A DNA stretch of 64,000 nt. It comes from Helicobacter_F equorum (GTDB lineage: Bacteria; Campylobacterota; Campylobacteria; Campylobacterales; Helicobacteraceae). This document shows, piece after piece, positions 42,892 to 52,024 of this stretch. A model generated the notes under the pieces. That model saw only the letters and a list, made by a program, of their open reading frames with translations. It did not search any database and was not told the origin of the DNA. The stretch spans positions 62,001-126,000 of the forward strand of contig NZ_JBHRZM010000004.1 in the NCBI RefSeq assembly GCF_042649585.1. Direction: 5' to 3'. Position 1 is the stretch's first letter; each line of letters opens with the position of its first letter. The position numbers and the translations under genes are program-made.

Positions 42892-44319
42892 ATGATAAAA
42901 GCGTGTCGTATTTTATTGATAGCAAGTGTCGGGTATATGGGGGCTTTTGATTTCAAAAATGCACCGGATGTGCAAGAACGCCTAAATCCTAGTAGTTCTC
43001 CCCAAAGTATTCAATCTTATGCTTCCTCATTAGGCGATGCGACAAAGGCAGTTGTCAATATTTCTACGCAAAAACAAGTTTCAAACACAATTCCTAACCA
43101 CCCTATGTTTAATGATCCATTTTTTCAACAATTTTTTGGCGATGTGTATGGGCAGATTCCAAGAGATAGAATCGAGCGAAGTTTGGGAAGTGGTGTGCTT
43201 ATCTCCACCGATGGATATATTATTACCAATCATCATGTCATAGATGGTGCCGATAAGATTCTTGTCTCACTCTCTGGTAGCACCAAAGAATATACTGCCA
43301 AAATTATAGGTGCAGATTCTCGCAGTGATCTTGCTGTTATTAAAATAGACGCCAACACACCATCTATTGGTTTTGCTAATAGTGATGCGGTGCAAGTAGG
43401 TGATGTAGTTTTTGCCATAGGTAATCCATTTGGCGTCGGAGAGACGGTAACACAAGGTATCGTTTCTGCCCTCAATAAAAGTGGCATAGGGATTAATGAT
43501 TATGAAAATTTTATCCAAACAGATGCATCTATCAACCCGGGCAATAGTGGCGGAGCATTGATAGATTCTCGTGGAGCACTCATAGGGATAAATACTGCGA
43601 TTCTTTCACGCACAGGTGGTAATCATGGTGTAGGTTTTGCGATTCCTTCTGAGATGGTTAAAAAAATTGCCAAAGAGCTTATCGAAAAAGGTTCAGTCAA
43701 ACGAGGGTATTTAGGTGTGGGAATCCAAGATGTGAGTGAGGATTTACAAGAAACCTATGGACAAAGAGAGGGAGCATTGCTTATTAGTATTGAGCCACAA
43801 TCTCCAGCAGCAAAAGCTGGTCTTATGATATGGGATCTTATCACGCAAGTAGATGGCAAAAAAATTACAAGCGCACAGGATCTTAAAAATCTTATTGGTA
43901 TGCTTCCGCCCACACAAAAAGTTACCATTAAATATGTGCGTGACAAACAAGAGCGCATGACTCAAGTTGTGTTAGGAGAGCTTAGCAGTGATGAATCATA
44001 CAAAATGGATGAAGAACAAAATACTCCAAAGAATGCCAATGGAGGTATTAATGGTTTAGAGGTAAGTGAAATCACTCAAACTTTGCGCCAACGCTACAGA
44101 ATCCCAGATAATGTGCGAGGTGTAGTGGTTGTGGAGGTAAAAAGAGATTCATTAGCCCATAAAGCCGGATTTAGTATAGGTGACGTGATAGCGCAAGTTG
44201 AGAATAGCAACATTACAAGAACATCAGATTTTTTGGCAGCTTTGGGCAAGTTTAAAAACAAAAACAAGAGAATCTTGGTATATTCTCGAAATGGAATTAA
44301 AACCATTATCCTAAAATAA
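42892..44319 (+). CDS. htrA: periplasmic serine protease Do (HtrA/DegP)
   Basis: Chaperone-protease of 475 residues, secreted in Helicobacter, where it cleaves E-cadherin. Signal peptide at residues 1-20; catalytic triad His in TNHHVIDGAD, Asp in SRSDLAVIK, Ser in NPGNSGGAL. PDZ1 follows from about 265 (YLGVGIQD), PDZ2 from about 385 (VVVEVKRDSLAHKAGF). ATG 42892 after AAGGAG. The 252 bases upstream, divergent from fldA, hold no other gene. Confidence 0.96.
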   Translation: MIKACRILLIASVGYMGAFDFKNAPDVQERLNPSSSPQSIQSYASSLGDATKAVVNISTQKQVSNTIPNHPMFNDPFFQQFFGDVYGQIPRDRIERSLGSGVLISTDGYIITNHHVIDGADKILVSLSGSTKEYTAKIIGADSRSDLAVIKIDANTPSIGFANSDAVQVGDVVFAIGNPFGVGETVTQGIVSALNKSGIGINDYENFIQTDASINPGNSGGALIDSRGALIGINTAILSRTGGNHGVGFAIPSEMVKKIAKELIEKGSVKRGYLGVGIQDVSEDLQETYGQREGALLISIEPQSPAAKAGLMIWDLITQVDGKKITSAQDLKNLIGMLPPTQKVTIKYVRDKQERMTQVVLGELSSDESYKMDEEQNTPKNANGGINGLEVSEITQTLRQRYRIPDNVRGVVVVEVKRDSLAHKAGFSIGDVIAQVENSNITRTSDFLAALGKFKNKNKRILVYSRNGIKTIILK

Positions 44320-44329
44320 AGAATGATTT

Positions 44330-45163
44330 ATGATTCATATTGATGCTAAGCATTTTAAACTTTTGCAAGAGAAAATTTATGAGCTTTCAGGGATTGCCAT
44401 TGTAGATTCTAAATTTGCTATGGCAAAAAATCGTGTCCTAAAACTTATGAAAGATACGCATTGTGAGAGTGTAGAGAGCCTACTTGCAGAGGTGACAAAA
44501 GATAAAAATATCGAACAAGCTTTTATCAATGTTTTTACCACCAACAAGACAGATTTTTTCCGCGAAAGCTTTCATTTTGATGATTTGCTTGATAGGGTTT
44601 TGCCGCAGCTTTTTAAGACACAATCGCGTATTAGAATTTATTGTTGTGCATCTTCTACAGGACAGGAGCCGTATTCTATTGCTGCTACGGTGGCATATGC
44701 CAAAAAAATTTATAATACTAGCACACAAGTTGAGATTATTGCTACAGATATTGACACACAAGTGCTAGAGGTTGCCAAAGAAGGAAAATATACGATCAAT
44801 CCTTTAATGGAAAAGTGGCCTAAGTGGGCGGAGAGTGAGACCTTAGGGTTTTTTGATGTTGTTGATGAATCTGAAAAAATACGCCATCTTTGCGCCAAAC
44901 CAAAGCTTAAAAATATGATAACTTTTAAGCAATTAAATCTTTTTGCTAAAAGATATCCTTTTAGTAACGAAGAATTTGATATAGTGTTTTGTAGAAATAT
45001 TCTTATTTATTTTACTAAACCCGATCAAGAGAATATTTTGCAACGCCTCTTTTCTTTGCTAAAAATTGGTGGGACATTTTACTTGGGGCATTCCGAAAGC
45101 CTTTATGATTTAGCAAATGACACAGAAAAGCTTGGGCATAAAATTTTTATTCGGCAGCGATAA
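44330..45163 (+). CDS. cheR: chemotaxis protein-glutamate O-methyltransferase
   Basis: Methylates receptor glutamates; 277 residues. SAM-binding CCASSTGQEPYSIAA, EIIATDIDTQVLEVA, and the CheR hallmark FDIVFCRNILIYF. The N-terminal helical receptor-contact domain is present. Ten bases after htrA; 8 bases before cheB. H. pylori lacks CheR/CheB, so this pair marks an adaptation system of the Campylobacter type. Confidence 0.95.
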   Translation: MIHIDAKHFKLLQEKIYELSGIAIVDSKFAMAKNRVLKLMKDTHCESVESLLAEVTKDKNIEQAFINVFTTNKTDFFRESFHFDDLLDRVLPQLFKTQSRIRIYCCASSTGQEPYSIAATVAYAKKIYNTSTQVEIIATDIDTQVLEVAKEGKYTINPLMEKWPKWAESETLGFFDVVDESEKIRHLCAKPKLKNMITFKQLNLFAKRYPFSNEEFDIVFCRNILIYFTKPDQENILQRLFSLLKIGGTFYLGHSESLYDLANDTEKLGHKIFIRQR

Positions 45164-45171
45164 GGGAGACA

Positions 45172-45822
45172 ATGATAGATTCAAAAGAATTAGCTACAGG
45201 TCAAAAACTCCATCCAGATACCTTGCTAGAGAGTAAGCCATGCAAGGATTTGATACGCCCAAAACTTATCGCTATAGGTGCGAGCACAGGTGGTGTTGAT
45301 GCACTTAGCGTGATTTTTTCAAAACTTCCTAGAGGATTGCCACCAATTGTCGTAGTTCAACATATTCCAAAAACTTTTGGTTCTTCTTTTGCTAGACGTT
45401 TAGATTCTCTTTCAGAGCTTGATATTTTTGAGGTAACACAAAAAATGCGTCTTGAGCAATCCTACGCATATCTTGCAAGTGGAGATTCACATATATCATT
45501 GAGTTATGAAAATGGACATTATTTTGCAAAGCCCATAGATGGTCCTAGAATCTCCCGACACAAACCTAGTGTGGATATTTTGTTTCGCAATGTGAATAAT
45601 GTGGCAGGAAAAAATGCACTTGGCGTGATTCTTACCGGTATGGGCGATGATGGGAGTATAGGATTAAAAGAAATGTATCAAAATGGTGCTATTACTATTG
45701 CACAAGATGAGCAAAGTTGCGTGGTTTTTGGTATGCCAAAAAGAGCTATTGAGGTTGGTGGAGCAAAGTATACGCTAAGTCTTGAGCAAATTATTGAATA
45801 TATTAGTAATTTTAAAGGTTAG
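45172..45822 (+). CDS. cheB: chemotaxis methylesterase, catalytic domain only
   Basis: A 216-residue CheB that lacks the N-terminal receiver. Catalytic triad: Ser in GASTGGVDAL, His in VQHIPKTFG, Asp in TGMGDDGSIG. Without a receiver it is not switched on by CheA phosphorylation, as in Campylobacter jejuni. It pairs with cheR immediately upstream. Confidence 0.93.
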   Translation: MIDSKELATGQKLHPDTLLESKPCKDLIRPKLIAIGASTGGVDALSVIFSKLPRGLPPIVVVQHIPKTFGSSFARRLDSLSELDIFEVTQKMRLEQSYAYLASGDSHISLSYENGHYFAKPIDGPRISRHKPSVDILFRNVNNVAGKNALGVILTGMGDDGSIGLKEMYQNGAITIAQDEQSCVVFGMPKRAIEVGGAKYTLSLEQIIEYISNFKG

Positions 45823-45826
45823 AAAT

Positions 45827-46660
45827 ATGCGATATGTGCTTATTATGTGTCTGTGGTTTGGGAGTATGGTAGTAGCAAGTGATGTTATAGCTGGTGTAGC
45901 GGTGCGTGTCAATGGATATGCTATAACATTGCATGAGATAGAAAAAATGCAAAAAACTATGAAAGTTGATAGGCAACAAGCCATTGATTTATTGATTAAT
46001 GAGCGTTTGAAAGATGATGAGATTGAGCGTTTTAAGATTAGCATTGATGAATTTAAGATTGATGATGAAATTGGGCGTATTGCCTCAAGCAATGGTATCA
46101 ACAAAAATGCGCTTATTGCACAACTTGCTAGAGAAGGGGTGAGTTATCAGGTATATCGATCTGATCTCAAAAAACAACTCCAAACGCGTGAATTAATGCA
46201 AAAAATTCTTGCTAGTAATGTCAATATTACCGATGAAAGCGAATTATTTGCCTATTATAATGCACATAAAAAAGATTTTGAAGTCCCATCTAGTGTCAAA
46301 GTTATGCGTTATAGCACTTCAAGCGATGCGTTGCTTCAAAAGGCTATGAAAGATCCAAAGAAGAATATCGAAGGCGTGCAAAAACAAGAAGAAACAATCA
46401 ATATGCATATCCTTTCACCACAAATTGCTCAAGTATTTGTTACAACACCAAAAGGGGATTTTACGCCTGTGCTTAATGCAGGAAATAATGTTCTTGCGAG
46501 TTTTTTGGTGCTTGAAAAGCTTGGAGAGAAGCTTATGAGTTATGAGGAAGCTAAGCCTATGGTCAATCAGCGGGTAATGGCACAAAAAGAGCAAAGCATC
46601 ATTAAAGAACACTTTGCCAAGATTCGCGCGAGTGCTAAGATCGTCTATTTACGAGAATAA
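45827..46660 (+). CDS. SurA N-terminal-like periplasmic folding factor
   Basis: About 277 residues. Signal peptide (YVLIMCLWFGSMVVAS), then VAVRVNGYAITLHEIEKMQ and RQQAIDLLINERLKDDEIERF, the SurA/PrsA N-terminal chaperone pattern. A C-terminal region (MHILSPQIAQVFVTTPKGDF) resembles a degenerate parvulin domain. Likely assists outer-membrane protein folding. Start ATG 45827, 4 bases after the cheB stop; the frame extends upstream inside cheB but that part is not signal-like. Corresponds to HP0659 by position. Confidence 0.75.
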   Translation: MRYVLIMCLWFGSMVVASDVIAGVAVRVNGYAITLHEIEKMQKTMKVDRQQAIDLLINERLKDDEIERFKISIDEFKIDDEIGRIASSNGINKNALIAQLAREGVSYQVYRSDLKKQLQTRELMQKILASNVNITDESELFAYYNAHKKDFEVPSSVKVMRYSTSSDALLQKAMKDPKKNIEGVQKQEETINMHILSPQIAQVFVTTPKGDFTPVLNAGNNVLASFLVLEKLGEKLMSYEEAKPMVNQRVMAQKEQSIIKEHFAKIRASAKIVYLRE

Positions 46661-46661
46661 T

Positions 46662-47750
46662 ATGCAGTGGTATCAAGATCCGCTTTTTGGCATTATCCTT
46701 GTTTTTATGATTATTGCTATTGTCGGTGTGCTAGATTTTATTCGCAACCGCCTAAAGGATCGAAAGCGTGTGAATTCTCTTGAAGATTTGAAAAAATCTT
46801 ATGAATTTTTGGGGATAAAAGATGGTGTTGAAGAGTTTTTAAAGCTAAACAAAAATGCGATTCCAACGCTAGAATTTATCGCCAATGCCTATATTCAAAG
46901 TGGTAATATTCAAGAAGCTATCAAGATCTATACAAGTATATTAAACACCAACCCTAGCACATCTACACAGGATAAAGTTCATATTTTGTATGCACTTGGT
47001 GTGGCGCATTTTCAATCAGGATTTTTACAACGCGCCAAAAATGTATTTTTGGAGATTGTCAAAAATTTTCCTAGAAATCCAGAAGCTTTGTTTTATCTAC
47101 TTAGGATTTATGAGAAGCTTAATGAGTATGAAAAGGCGATTGATGTAGTAGATTGTTTGCAAGAGATTTATGAGCAATCTGGAAATCTTGATGACACAAA
47201 GTATTTCGAAACCTTATCGCATAATCGTGCGTATTTAGAGAGTGTGTGTATTTTTGCTGATGAAGAGAGTGCGTTTGAAGATAAAGTGCCTAAATTGGAG
47301 GCGCTAAAGGCTATTTTTCCGAGGTTAGAAAAGCCTATTTTAATGTATTATAGGAATTATAATCTTGCACTTTTTTGGCAAAAGGCACAGGAAGCACGCA
47401 ATATAGAAAATCTCCTTGATGTATTTTGGCATTGTCCCAAAAGTGAAGTCCCACTTGAGAGTCTTACAAATCAAAAGATTATTGAAATTTATAGAGCACG
47501 TGAGCAATCTCATATATCACACGAATCTAGTATGCAAGAATGTGCAAAATTTGAGTTAGAAACACTTCGTTTGCTACGCGCATATTCGAATTTTAGTGTG
47601 GATTTGCATTTTGAATATCGTTGTAGCGAATGCAAGGGGATTTTTCCTCTAGAAAATCAACGATGTCCCACTTGTAATGCACTTTTGAGCTTTGACGTTT
47701 TGTGTTCTGTGCGAGAAAGCAAAGATGAAATCCGTTACTCTTTATTGTGA
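46662..47750 (+). CDS. lapB: TPR and rubredoxin-like zinc protein, LapB/YciM-like
   Basis: About 362 residues: one N-terminal membrane anchor (FGIILVFMIIAIVGVLDFI), several TPR units (IANAYIQSGNIQEAIKIYTS and following) and a C-terminal four-Cys ribbon, CSECKGIF then CPTCNALL. This architecture is that of LapB/YciM, which tunes LPS synthesis through LpxC turnover in E. coli. FtsH, the partner there, is also in this window but unlinked. Homologue of HP0660. Start ATG 46662. The 3' end overlaps rnhA by 26 bases. Confidence 0.75.
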   Translation: MQWYQDPLFGIILVFMIIAIVGVLDFIRNRLKDRKRVNSLEDLKKSYEFLGIKDGVEEFLKLNKNAIPTLEFIANAYIQSGNIQEAIKIYTSILNTNPSTSTQDKVHILYALGVAHFQSGFLQRAKNVFLEIVKNFPRNPEALFYLLRIYEKLNEYEKAIDVVDCLQEIYEQSGNLDDTKYFETLSHNRAYLESVCIFADEESAFEDKVPKLEALKAIFPRLEKPILMYYRNYNLALFWQKAQEARNIENLLDVFWHCPKSEVPLESLTNQKIIEIYRAREQSHISHESSMQECAKFELETLRLLRAYSNFSVDLHFEYRCSECKGIFPLENQRCPTCNALLSFDVLCSVRESKDEIRYSLL

Positions 47751-48156
47751 TGGTTCATCATTGGGCAATCCCGGTGCGGGTGGTTGGTGTGGGATTTTGG
47801 AGTTTAAATCCACTCGCAAAGTCATAAGTGGTGGAGAAGCGCACACAACCAATAATCGTATGGAGCTTCAAGCTGTTATTTCATCTCTTGAAGCACTCAA
47901 AGAGCCTTGTTGTGTAGAAATTTATAGCGATTCTAAGTATGTGTGTGAGGGTATCAATGTATGGCTTGCAAATTGGATAATAAAGGATTTCGCTAAGGTA
48001 AAAAATCCTGATTTGTGGCGAAGATATATAGAAGTTGCACAAAAACACAAGATTCACGCGACTTGGATTAAGGGGCATTCAGGCATTGCACTTAATGAAG
48101 AGTGCGATAAGATTGCCAAACAAGAAGCGTTCAAAATTTTAGAATCTACCAAGTAA
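47725..48156 (+). CDS. rnhA: ribonuclease HI
   Basis: Cleaves RNA in RNA-DNA hybrids; 143 residues. Catalytic set: Asp in LYCDGSSLGNPG, Glu in NNRMELQAV, Asp in IYSDSKYV, Asp in NEECDKIAK. The start is ATG 47725, inside the end of lapB; the longer frame from 47692 is only overlap. In H. pylori rnhA is followed by rnc; here rnc is absent from that position. Confidence 0.95.
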   Translation: MKSVTLYCDGSSLGNPGAGGWCGILEFKSTRKVISGGEAHTTNNRMELQAVISSLEALKEPCCVEIYSDSKYVCEGINVWLANWIIKDFAKVKNPDLWRRYIEVAQKHKIHATWIKGHSGIALNEECDKIAKQEAFKILESTK

Positions 48157-48196
48157 TAAATCATACGCAGGTTTTATCTGTGATCCGTACATAAAG

Positions 48197-48356
48197 TTAT
48201 GAATGGCATCTTTTTGTATATCCCAAGAGTTTAAAACTTACAACTTTTCCGTGAAAGTCTTCTCCATCAGAATAAGGATTTTAATTGTTGCTTCTGCAAA
48301 CACTATTGTTTTTATGCCATATTCTTTTGCAAGAAGTGTGTTTATATAGTGCTTGT
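48197..48356 (-). pseudogene. frameshifted remnant, unknown protein end
   Basis: Minus strand, in the 206-base gap between rnhA and miaA. One frame reads KHYINTLLAKEYGIKTIVFA; the next frame continues as KNPYSDGEDFHGKVVSFKLL and stops at 48197. Joined, they look like a real protein C-terminus; I do not recognise it. It sits where rnc would be in H. pylori but does not look like RNase III. Confidence 0.3.
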
Positions 48357-48362
48357 TTTATT

Positions 48363-49295
48363 TTACAATTTAGAGTGTGTGTTTTGGTGTTCTTGCACAT
48401 GTGAAGCGATGTAAGCGTGAATCTGGTGTGAATCTAAGAATAGGGCATTGCGAAATTGTGTGCGATTAAAAGTACTTTGCCTTTTGGCGAGTTGTGCGGT
48501 GTGTGTGCTTATCAGTGTATGTAGCATTTTGGTGTCGCTATTGTTTGTTGCAAGAAATTCTAGACTTTCTTTAATGCCTATAGCCTTGAGACTTTGGGAA
48601 TGTGCTGGATAATTATCATGCAAAAATCGCACTTCATCAAGCAAACCTTGAGAAATCATCGCGTGTGTGCGTATGTTTATCCTTTTTCGCAAGATGTCTC
48701 TAGGCATATCAAGCACCAAAATAGGTATATTTTCTAAAGCTAAAAATTTTTGTTTAGGATGTGTAGCAAAATACACGCTTGGAATTGTGTCTGTAGCAAA
48801 ATATATTTCAAGGGCTTTGTGGATTCTGTATGTATCGGTAGGCTGTAGTGTTTGCACATATAGAGAATCAATGTGAGATAAAAACTCATAGGGTTTTGGA
48901 ATAGTAGCTATGTGATTGTGTATTGCGCGTGATACCTCTTGTGTGAGTTGTGGCATAGGGCTTAAGCCTTCAATCATACTTTTTAGATAAAAGCTTGATC
49001 CTCCTACAATAAAAAATGTCCTTTTTCCTTTGGATTTTGCTTGTGTGAGTGCAGATTCTAAACTTTGCCAAAATGTCATCACATTGCAGGGTTGGTGTGG
49101 ATCTAACTCATCAATCCCATAATGTCTGACTTTTGCTAAGTCTTGTGGACTTGGTTTGGCAGAAGCGATAGTAATATACCGATAGATGCTTAATGAATCT
49201 AATGAAAAAATCTCTCCATCATAGCGCGTGGCAAGCTCTATTCCTAGCGCACTTTTGCCACTACCACTCGATCCGATGAGTGCAAAGATTTGCAT
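48363..49295 (-). CDS. miaA: tRNA dimethylallyltransferase
   Basis: Adds the isopentenyl group to A37 of tRNAs reading UNN codons; 310 residues. P-loop GSSGSGKSALGIELA, catalytic-loop LDSLSIYRYITIASAKPS, and GGSSFYLKSMIEG. Its product is the substrate of MiaB, encoded a few kilobases away. Five bases separate it from the upstream aminotransferase gene. Confidence 0.95.
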   Translation of the reverse strand: MQIFALIGSSGSGKSALGIELATRYDGEIFSLDSLSIYRYITIASAKPSPQDLAKVRHYGIDELDPHQPCNVMTFWQSLESALTQAKSKGKRTFFIVGGSSFYLKSMIEGLSPMPQLTQEVSRAIHNHIATIPKPYEFLSHIDSLYVQTLQPTDTYRIHKALEIYFATDTIPSVYFATHPKQKFLALENIPILVLDMPRDILRKRINIRTHAMISQGLLDEVRFLHDNYPAHSQSLKAIGIKESLEFLATNNSDTKMLHTLISTHTAQLAKRQSTFNRTQFRNALFLDSHQIHAYIASHVQEHQNTHSKL

Positions 49296-49300
49296 AGAAT

Positions 49301-50419
49301 CTAGCTAAGTAATGCATAATATTTTTGCAAAAATACCGCATTAGCTGTGCCATCAAATGTTCGCAATCCAGCCTTTTGGAGTGCAAACTCTAGCGCATTG
49401 ACCATCCACGCAGTTTCATACACGGGGATAATCCCCATATGATTAAATCGTATAATACTTGTTTTTAAGTGATCTTGCCCACCAGCGGCATTGAGTGCAA
49501 AATCTGTCTTGAGAATCTTACGCAATGTGCTTGCATGTGCTTCATCATAGATCGTGCTCATTGCTAGTGCCGGAGTTTTTGGATAAATAGTAAGCCCCAA
49601 TGCCTTAAGGGCTTCATTGCTTGCTAATGATCGTGCTCTAGTTTGTGCATATATATTTTGGATTCCACCCATTTCCTCTACAAGCTCAAAGTATCTGTAA
49701 AGTCCTTGAATGATAGTTGTGGGGGCAGTCCATGCAGTTGTATTTTGGGTTTGGTTTTTTAGTTCGGTTTTGAGATTAAAATAAAATCCTATATTGCGTT
49801 CATTTGCCATATCAATAGCATTTTGTGAAAGCGCGATAATGCTTAAGCCCGGTGGTAGCATAAATGCTTTTTGTGATCCACCTATGAGCGCATCGATATG
49901 TGTTGTGTCGATAGGTTCTACTCCCATAGCCGTGATAGAATCTACAACAACCATAGCATTTGGCTTTAATTTTTTTACTTCTCTAGCTATGTCTTCTACA
50001 GGGTGGCGTAATCCTCCCGCGGATTCACACATTTGCATACATATACAATCAAGATCGCTATCATTTGTAAATGCTTCAAGCACTTCATTGAGGCTTACTG
50101 GAGTATCCCAAGAATGCTGTATTTGTGTGTGTGGGATATTGTAGGCTTGTGCGATTTTTGCAAATCTTTCTCCAAACTTACCGCTATTTACCACAAGCAC
50201 TTTGTTTTTGGTAAATGTCCTTACACATGCTTCCATAGCACCACTACCACTACTTGCTAGCATAAGCACTTCTGGGAGGTTGAGAAGTTTTTTGAGATTT
50301 TCTCTCACACGCGCAAAAATGGCTTCAAATTCGGGCGTCCTGTGGTGGAGTGTGGGTTCACTCATAGCATTGCGGATAGATTCTAAGACTGGTGTTGGAC
50401 CTGGAGTAAACAATAACAT
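49301..50419 (-). CDS. class V aminotransferase (alanine/serine-glyoxylate type)
   Basis: PLP enzyme of 372 residues: FTPGPTPVLESIRNAM, aromatic-stacking and phosphate region ASSGSGAMEA, Asp in VVDSITAMG, and the Schiff-base Lys in GGSQKAFMLPPG. The family includes alanine- and serine-glyoxylate aminotransferases. The Helicobacter homologue (HP0736) has been listed as a possible phosphoserine aminotransferase (SerC role). No classical serC is in this window. Substrate unproven. Confidence 0.85.
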   Translation of the reverse strand: MLLFTPGPTPVLESIRNAMSEPTLHHRTPEFEAIFARVRENLKKLLNLPEVLMLASSGSGAMEACVRTFTKNKVLVVNSGKFGERFAKIAQAYNIPHTQIQHSWDTPVSLNEVLEAFTNDSDLDCICMQMCESAGGLRHPVEDIAREVKKLKPNAMVVVDSITAMGVEPIDTTHIDALIGGSQKAFMLPPGLSIIALSQNAIDMANERNIGFYFNLKTELKNQTQNTTAWTAPTTIIQGLYRYFELVEEMGGIQNIYAQTRARSLASNEALKALGLTIYPKTPALAMSTIYDEAHASTLRKILKTDFALNAAGGQDHLKTSIIRFNHMGIIPVYETAWMVNALEFALQKAGLRTFDGTANAVFLQKYYALLS

Positions 50420-50440
50420 AAAAGCTCCTTAGAATGTAGA

Positions 50441-51613
50441 TTAATTTTTAAAGAGAGATTGCAACGCATCAATGCCGGTTTTTTCTACTTTAGATTCTCT
50501 TATATCTTGTAGGGTTATTTCATCATTATGTGTCGGTGTTCTCACTTCAACAAGTTCAATCTCACAATTACATAGCATACTCGCTAAGCGAATATTGATT
50601 CCATTTTTTCCGATAGCCTTGCTTTTTTGATCTGATCGTATTTGCACGATAGCTTTATGGGCAAATTTTTGTTGTGAATCTTCATCATAAGGTTGGAGTT
50701 TGATACTAAGCACTTGTGCAGGTGCCAATGCTTTGGCAAGAAAAATTTCTGGTGTTTGGACATATTCTATGCAGTCTATGCTCTCACCATTAAGCTCACT
50801 ACTCACAGCGTTGATACGCACACCTTTTACCCCTACACAACAACCTATGGGATCAATACGCGTATTGTCGGTAAAAATGGCAATTTTTGCTCGCTCACCC
50901 GGTATTCTTGCACTTTTATGGATATGAATCTCTTCATCTTTGAGTTCGGGAACTTCTAGTGTAAGAAGTTCTTCTAAGAATTTTGGTGCAGTGCGACTAA
51001 GCTCTAGGCGTATGCCACCTTTTCCTATGCCCACAAACTTTAGTAATGCCCTAATGGTTTGTCCTACTTTAAAATGTTCGCCTTTTATGCGATTTTTTTT
51101 GGCTAAGAGTGCTTGTATACCATTAATTTCAACAAAGGTATTTTCATCTTTATCTACGCCCACAACCACACCTGCAACGATTTTATTTACTTTAGATTTG
51201 AGATCGTTTAGGAGTTGTTCTTCAATTTGGCGTTGTAAATTTAGCTCAAGTGTTAAAAAGAGTTTGTTTATCGCTCCACGCTTCATAGAATCTAAACTAA
51301 GCTCATATTCTAAGATATCATCAATGTTAATGTTTTGTCCTATATTTTGTGCTTCTTGATGCACTTTTGAGATCGCGATCACGCCTAATGGATTTTCTTT
51401 TAGGCGTTTATCATCATCTGCACATACAGCAATTTTATAAAAAAGCTTGAGGGTGCGGTTTTTGGTATCTTTTTCTACAAAATATTCATAATCAGGGCTA
51501 ATCTCTTCTTGTGCAATTTTAATTAACCCTTCTTTGACGATGTTGCACACAATCTCTGGTTCTATATTTTTTTCATACGCTATCATATCTATGATGTCTA
51601 AGATTTTTTCCAT
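50441..51613 (-). CDS. nusA: transcription termination/antitermination protein NusA
   Basis: A 390-residue protein: N-terminal RNAP-binding domain (IAYEKNIEPEIVCNIVKEGL), S1 domain (IVAGVVVGVDKDENTFVEIN), KH1 (DPIGCCVGVKGVRINAVSSE) and KH2 (KAIGKNGINIRLASMLCN). The C-terminal acidic repeats of E. coli NusA are absent, usual for the class. Divergent from the HP0268-miaB pair. Confidence 0.96.
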   Translation of the reverse strand: MEKILDIIDMIAYEKNIEPEIVCNIVKEGLIKIAQEEISPDYEYFVEKDTKNRTLKLFYKIAVCADDDKRLKENPLGVIAISKVHQEAQNIGQNINIDDILEYELSLDSMKRGAINKLFLTLELNLQRQIEEQLLNDLKSKVNKIVAGVVVGVDKDENTFVEINGIQALLAKKNRIKGEHFKVGQTIRALLKFVGIGKGGIRLELSRTAPKFLEELLTLEVPELKDEEIHIHKSARIPGERAKIAIFTDNTRIDPIGCCVGVKGVRINAVSSELNGESIDCIEYVQTPEIFLAKALAPAQVLSIKLQPYDEDSQQKFAHKAIVQIRSDQKSKAIGKNGINIRLASMLCNCEIELVEVRTPTHNDEITLQDIRESKVEKTGIDALQSLFKN

Positions 51614-51726
51614 TCTGTCTTTATAGCCTCCGAATTGTCTTTGTGAGTTATCTTGCTTTAGAGAAGTTTTGAAGTGGGTGCATTGTAGTAATTTTTAGCT
51701 TAAAAGTTACAAAATTATTGTAATTT

Positions 51727-51735
51727 TGCTATACT
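51727..51735 (+). promoter_or_regulatory. extended -10 promoter for the HP0268 homologue and miaB
   Basis: TGCTATACT, 37 bases before the ATG at 51773; a strong ribosome site (GGGAGGT) follows. Confidence 0.6.
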
Positions 51736-51772
51736 TGCGACCTTATTTGTCACCGATTCGGGAGGTAGTCTT

Positions 51773-52021
51773 ATGGAATTAAAAGTTGCCAAAACAGATT
51801 TACAAAGTAAAAAAAATGAAGTCAAAATCTCACTAGATGAGGTATTGCGACAATACAAAGAAGAAAATAGACATGTGTTTTACTTTGATGGGCAAAACGC
51901 TCACAAAGATATGCAAAAAGCCCAAAATACGATACAAAAAGCTGGATATCGTGCACAACTCAATGAAGTGCGTTATGGGCTTGATGAAAACAATTACATC
52001 TATGAAATACACATTATCTAA
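51773..52021 (+). CDS. HP0268-family small nuclease
   Basis: An 82-residue protein matching the small H. pylori nuclease HP0268 in length and in the blocks FYFDGQNAHKDMQKAQ and DENNYIYEIHII. HP0268 has been described as a metal-dependent nicking endonuclease or ribonuclease. It precedes miaB by 3 bases, the same order as HP0268-HP0269. Function inferred from the homologue. Confidence 0.8.
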   Translation: MELKVAKTDLQSKKNEVKISLDEVLRQYKEENRHVFYFDGQNAHKDMQKAQNTIQKAGYRAQLNEVRYGLDENNYIYEIHII

Positions 52022-52024
52022 AGA

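Noticed and set aside
50940..51359. 139-codon frame antisense to nusA
   Set aside because: Shadow of the S1/KH coding region.
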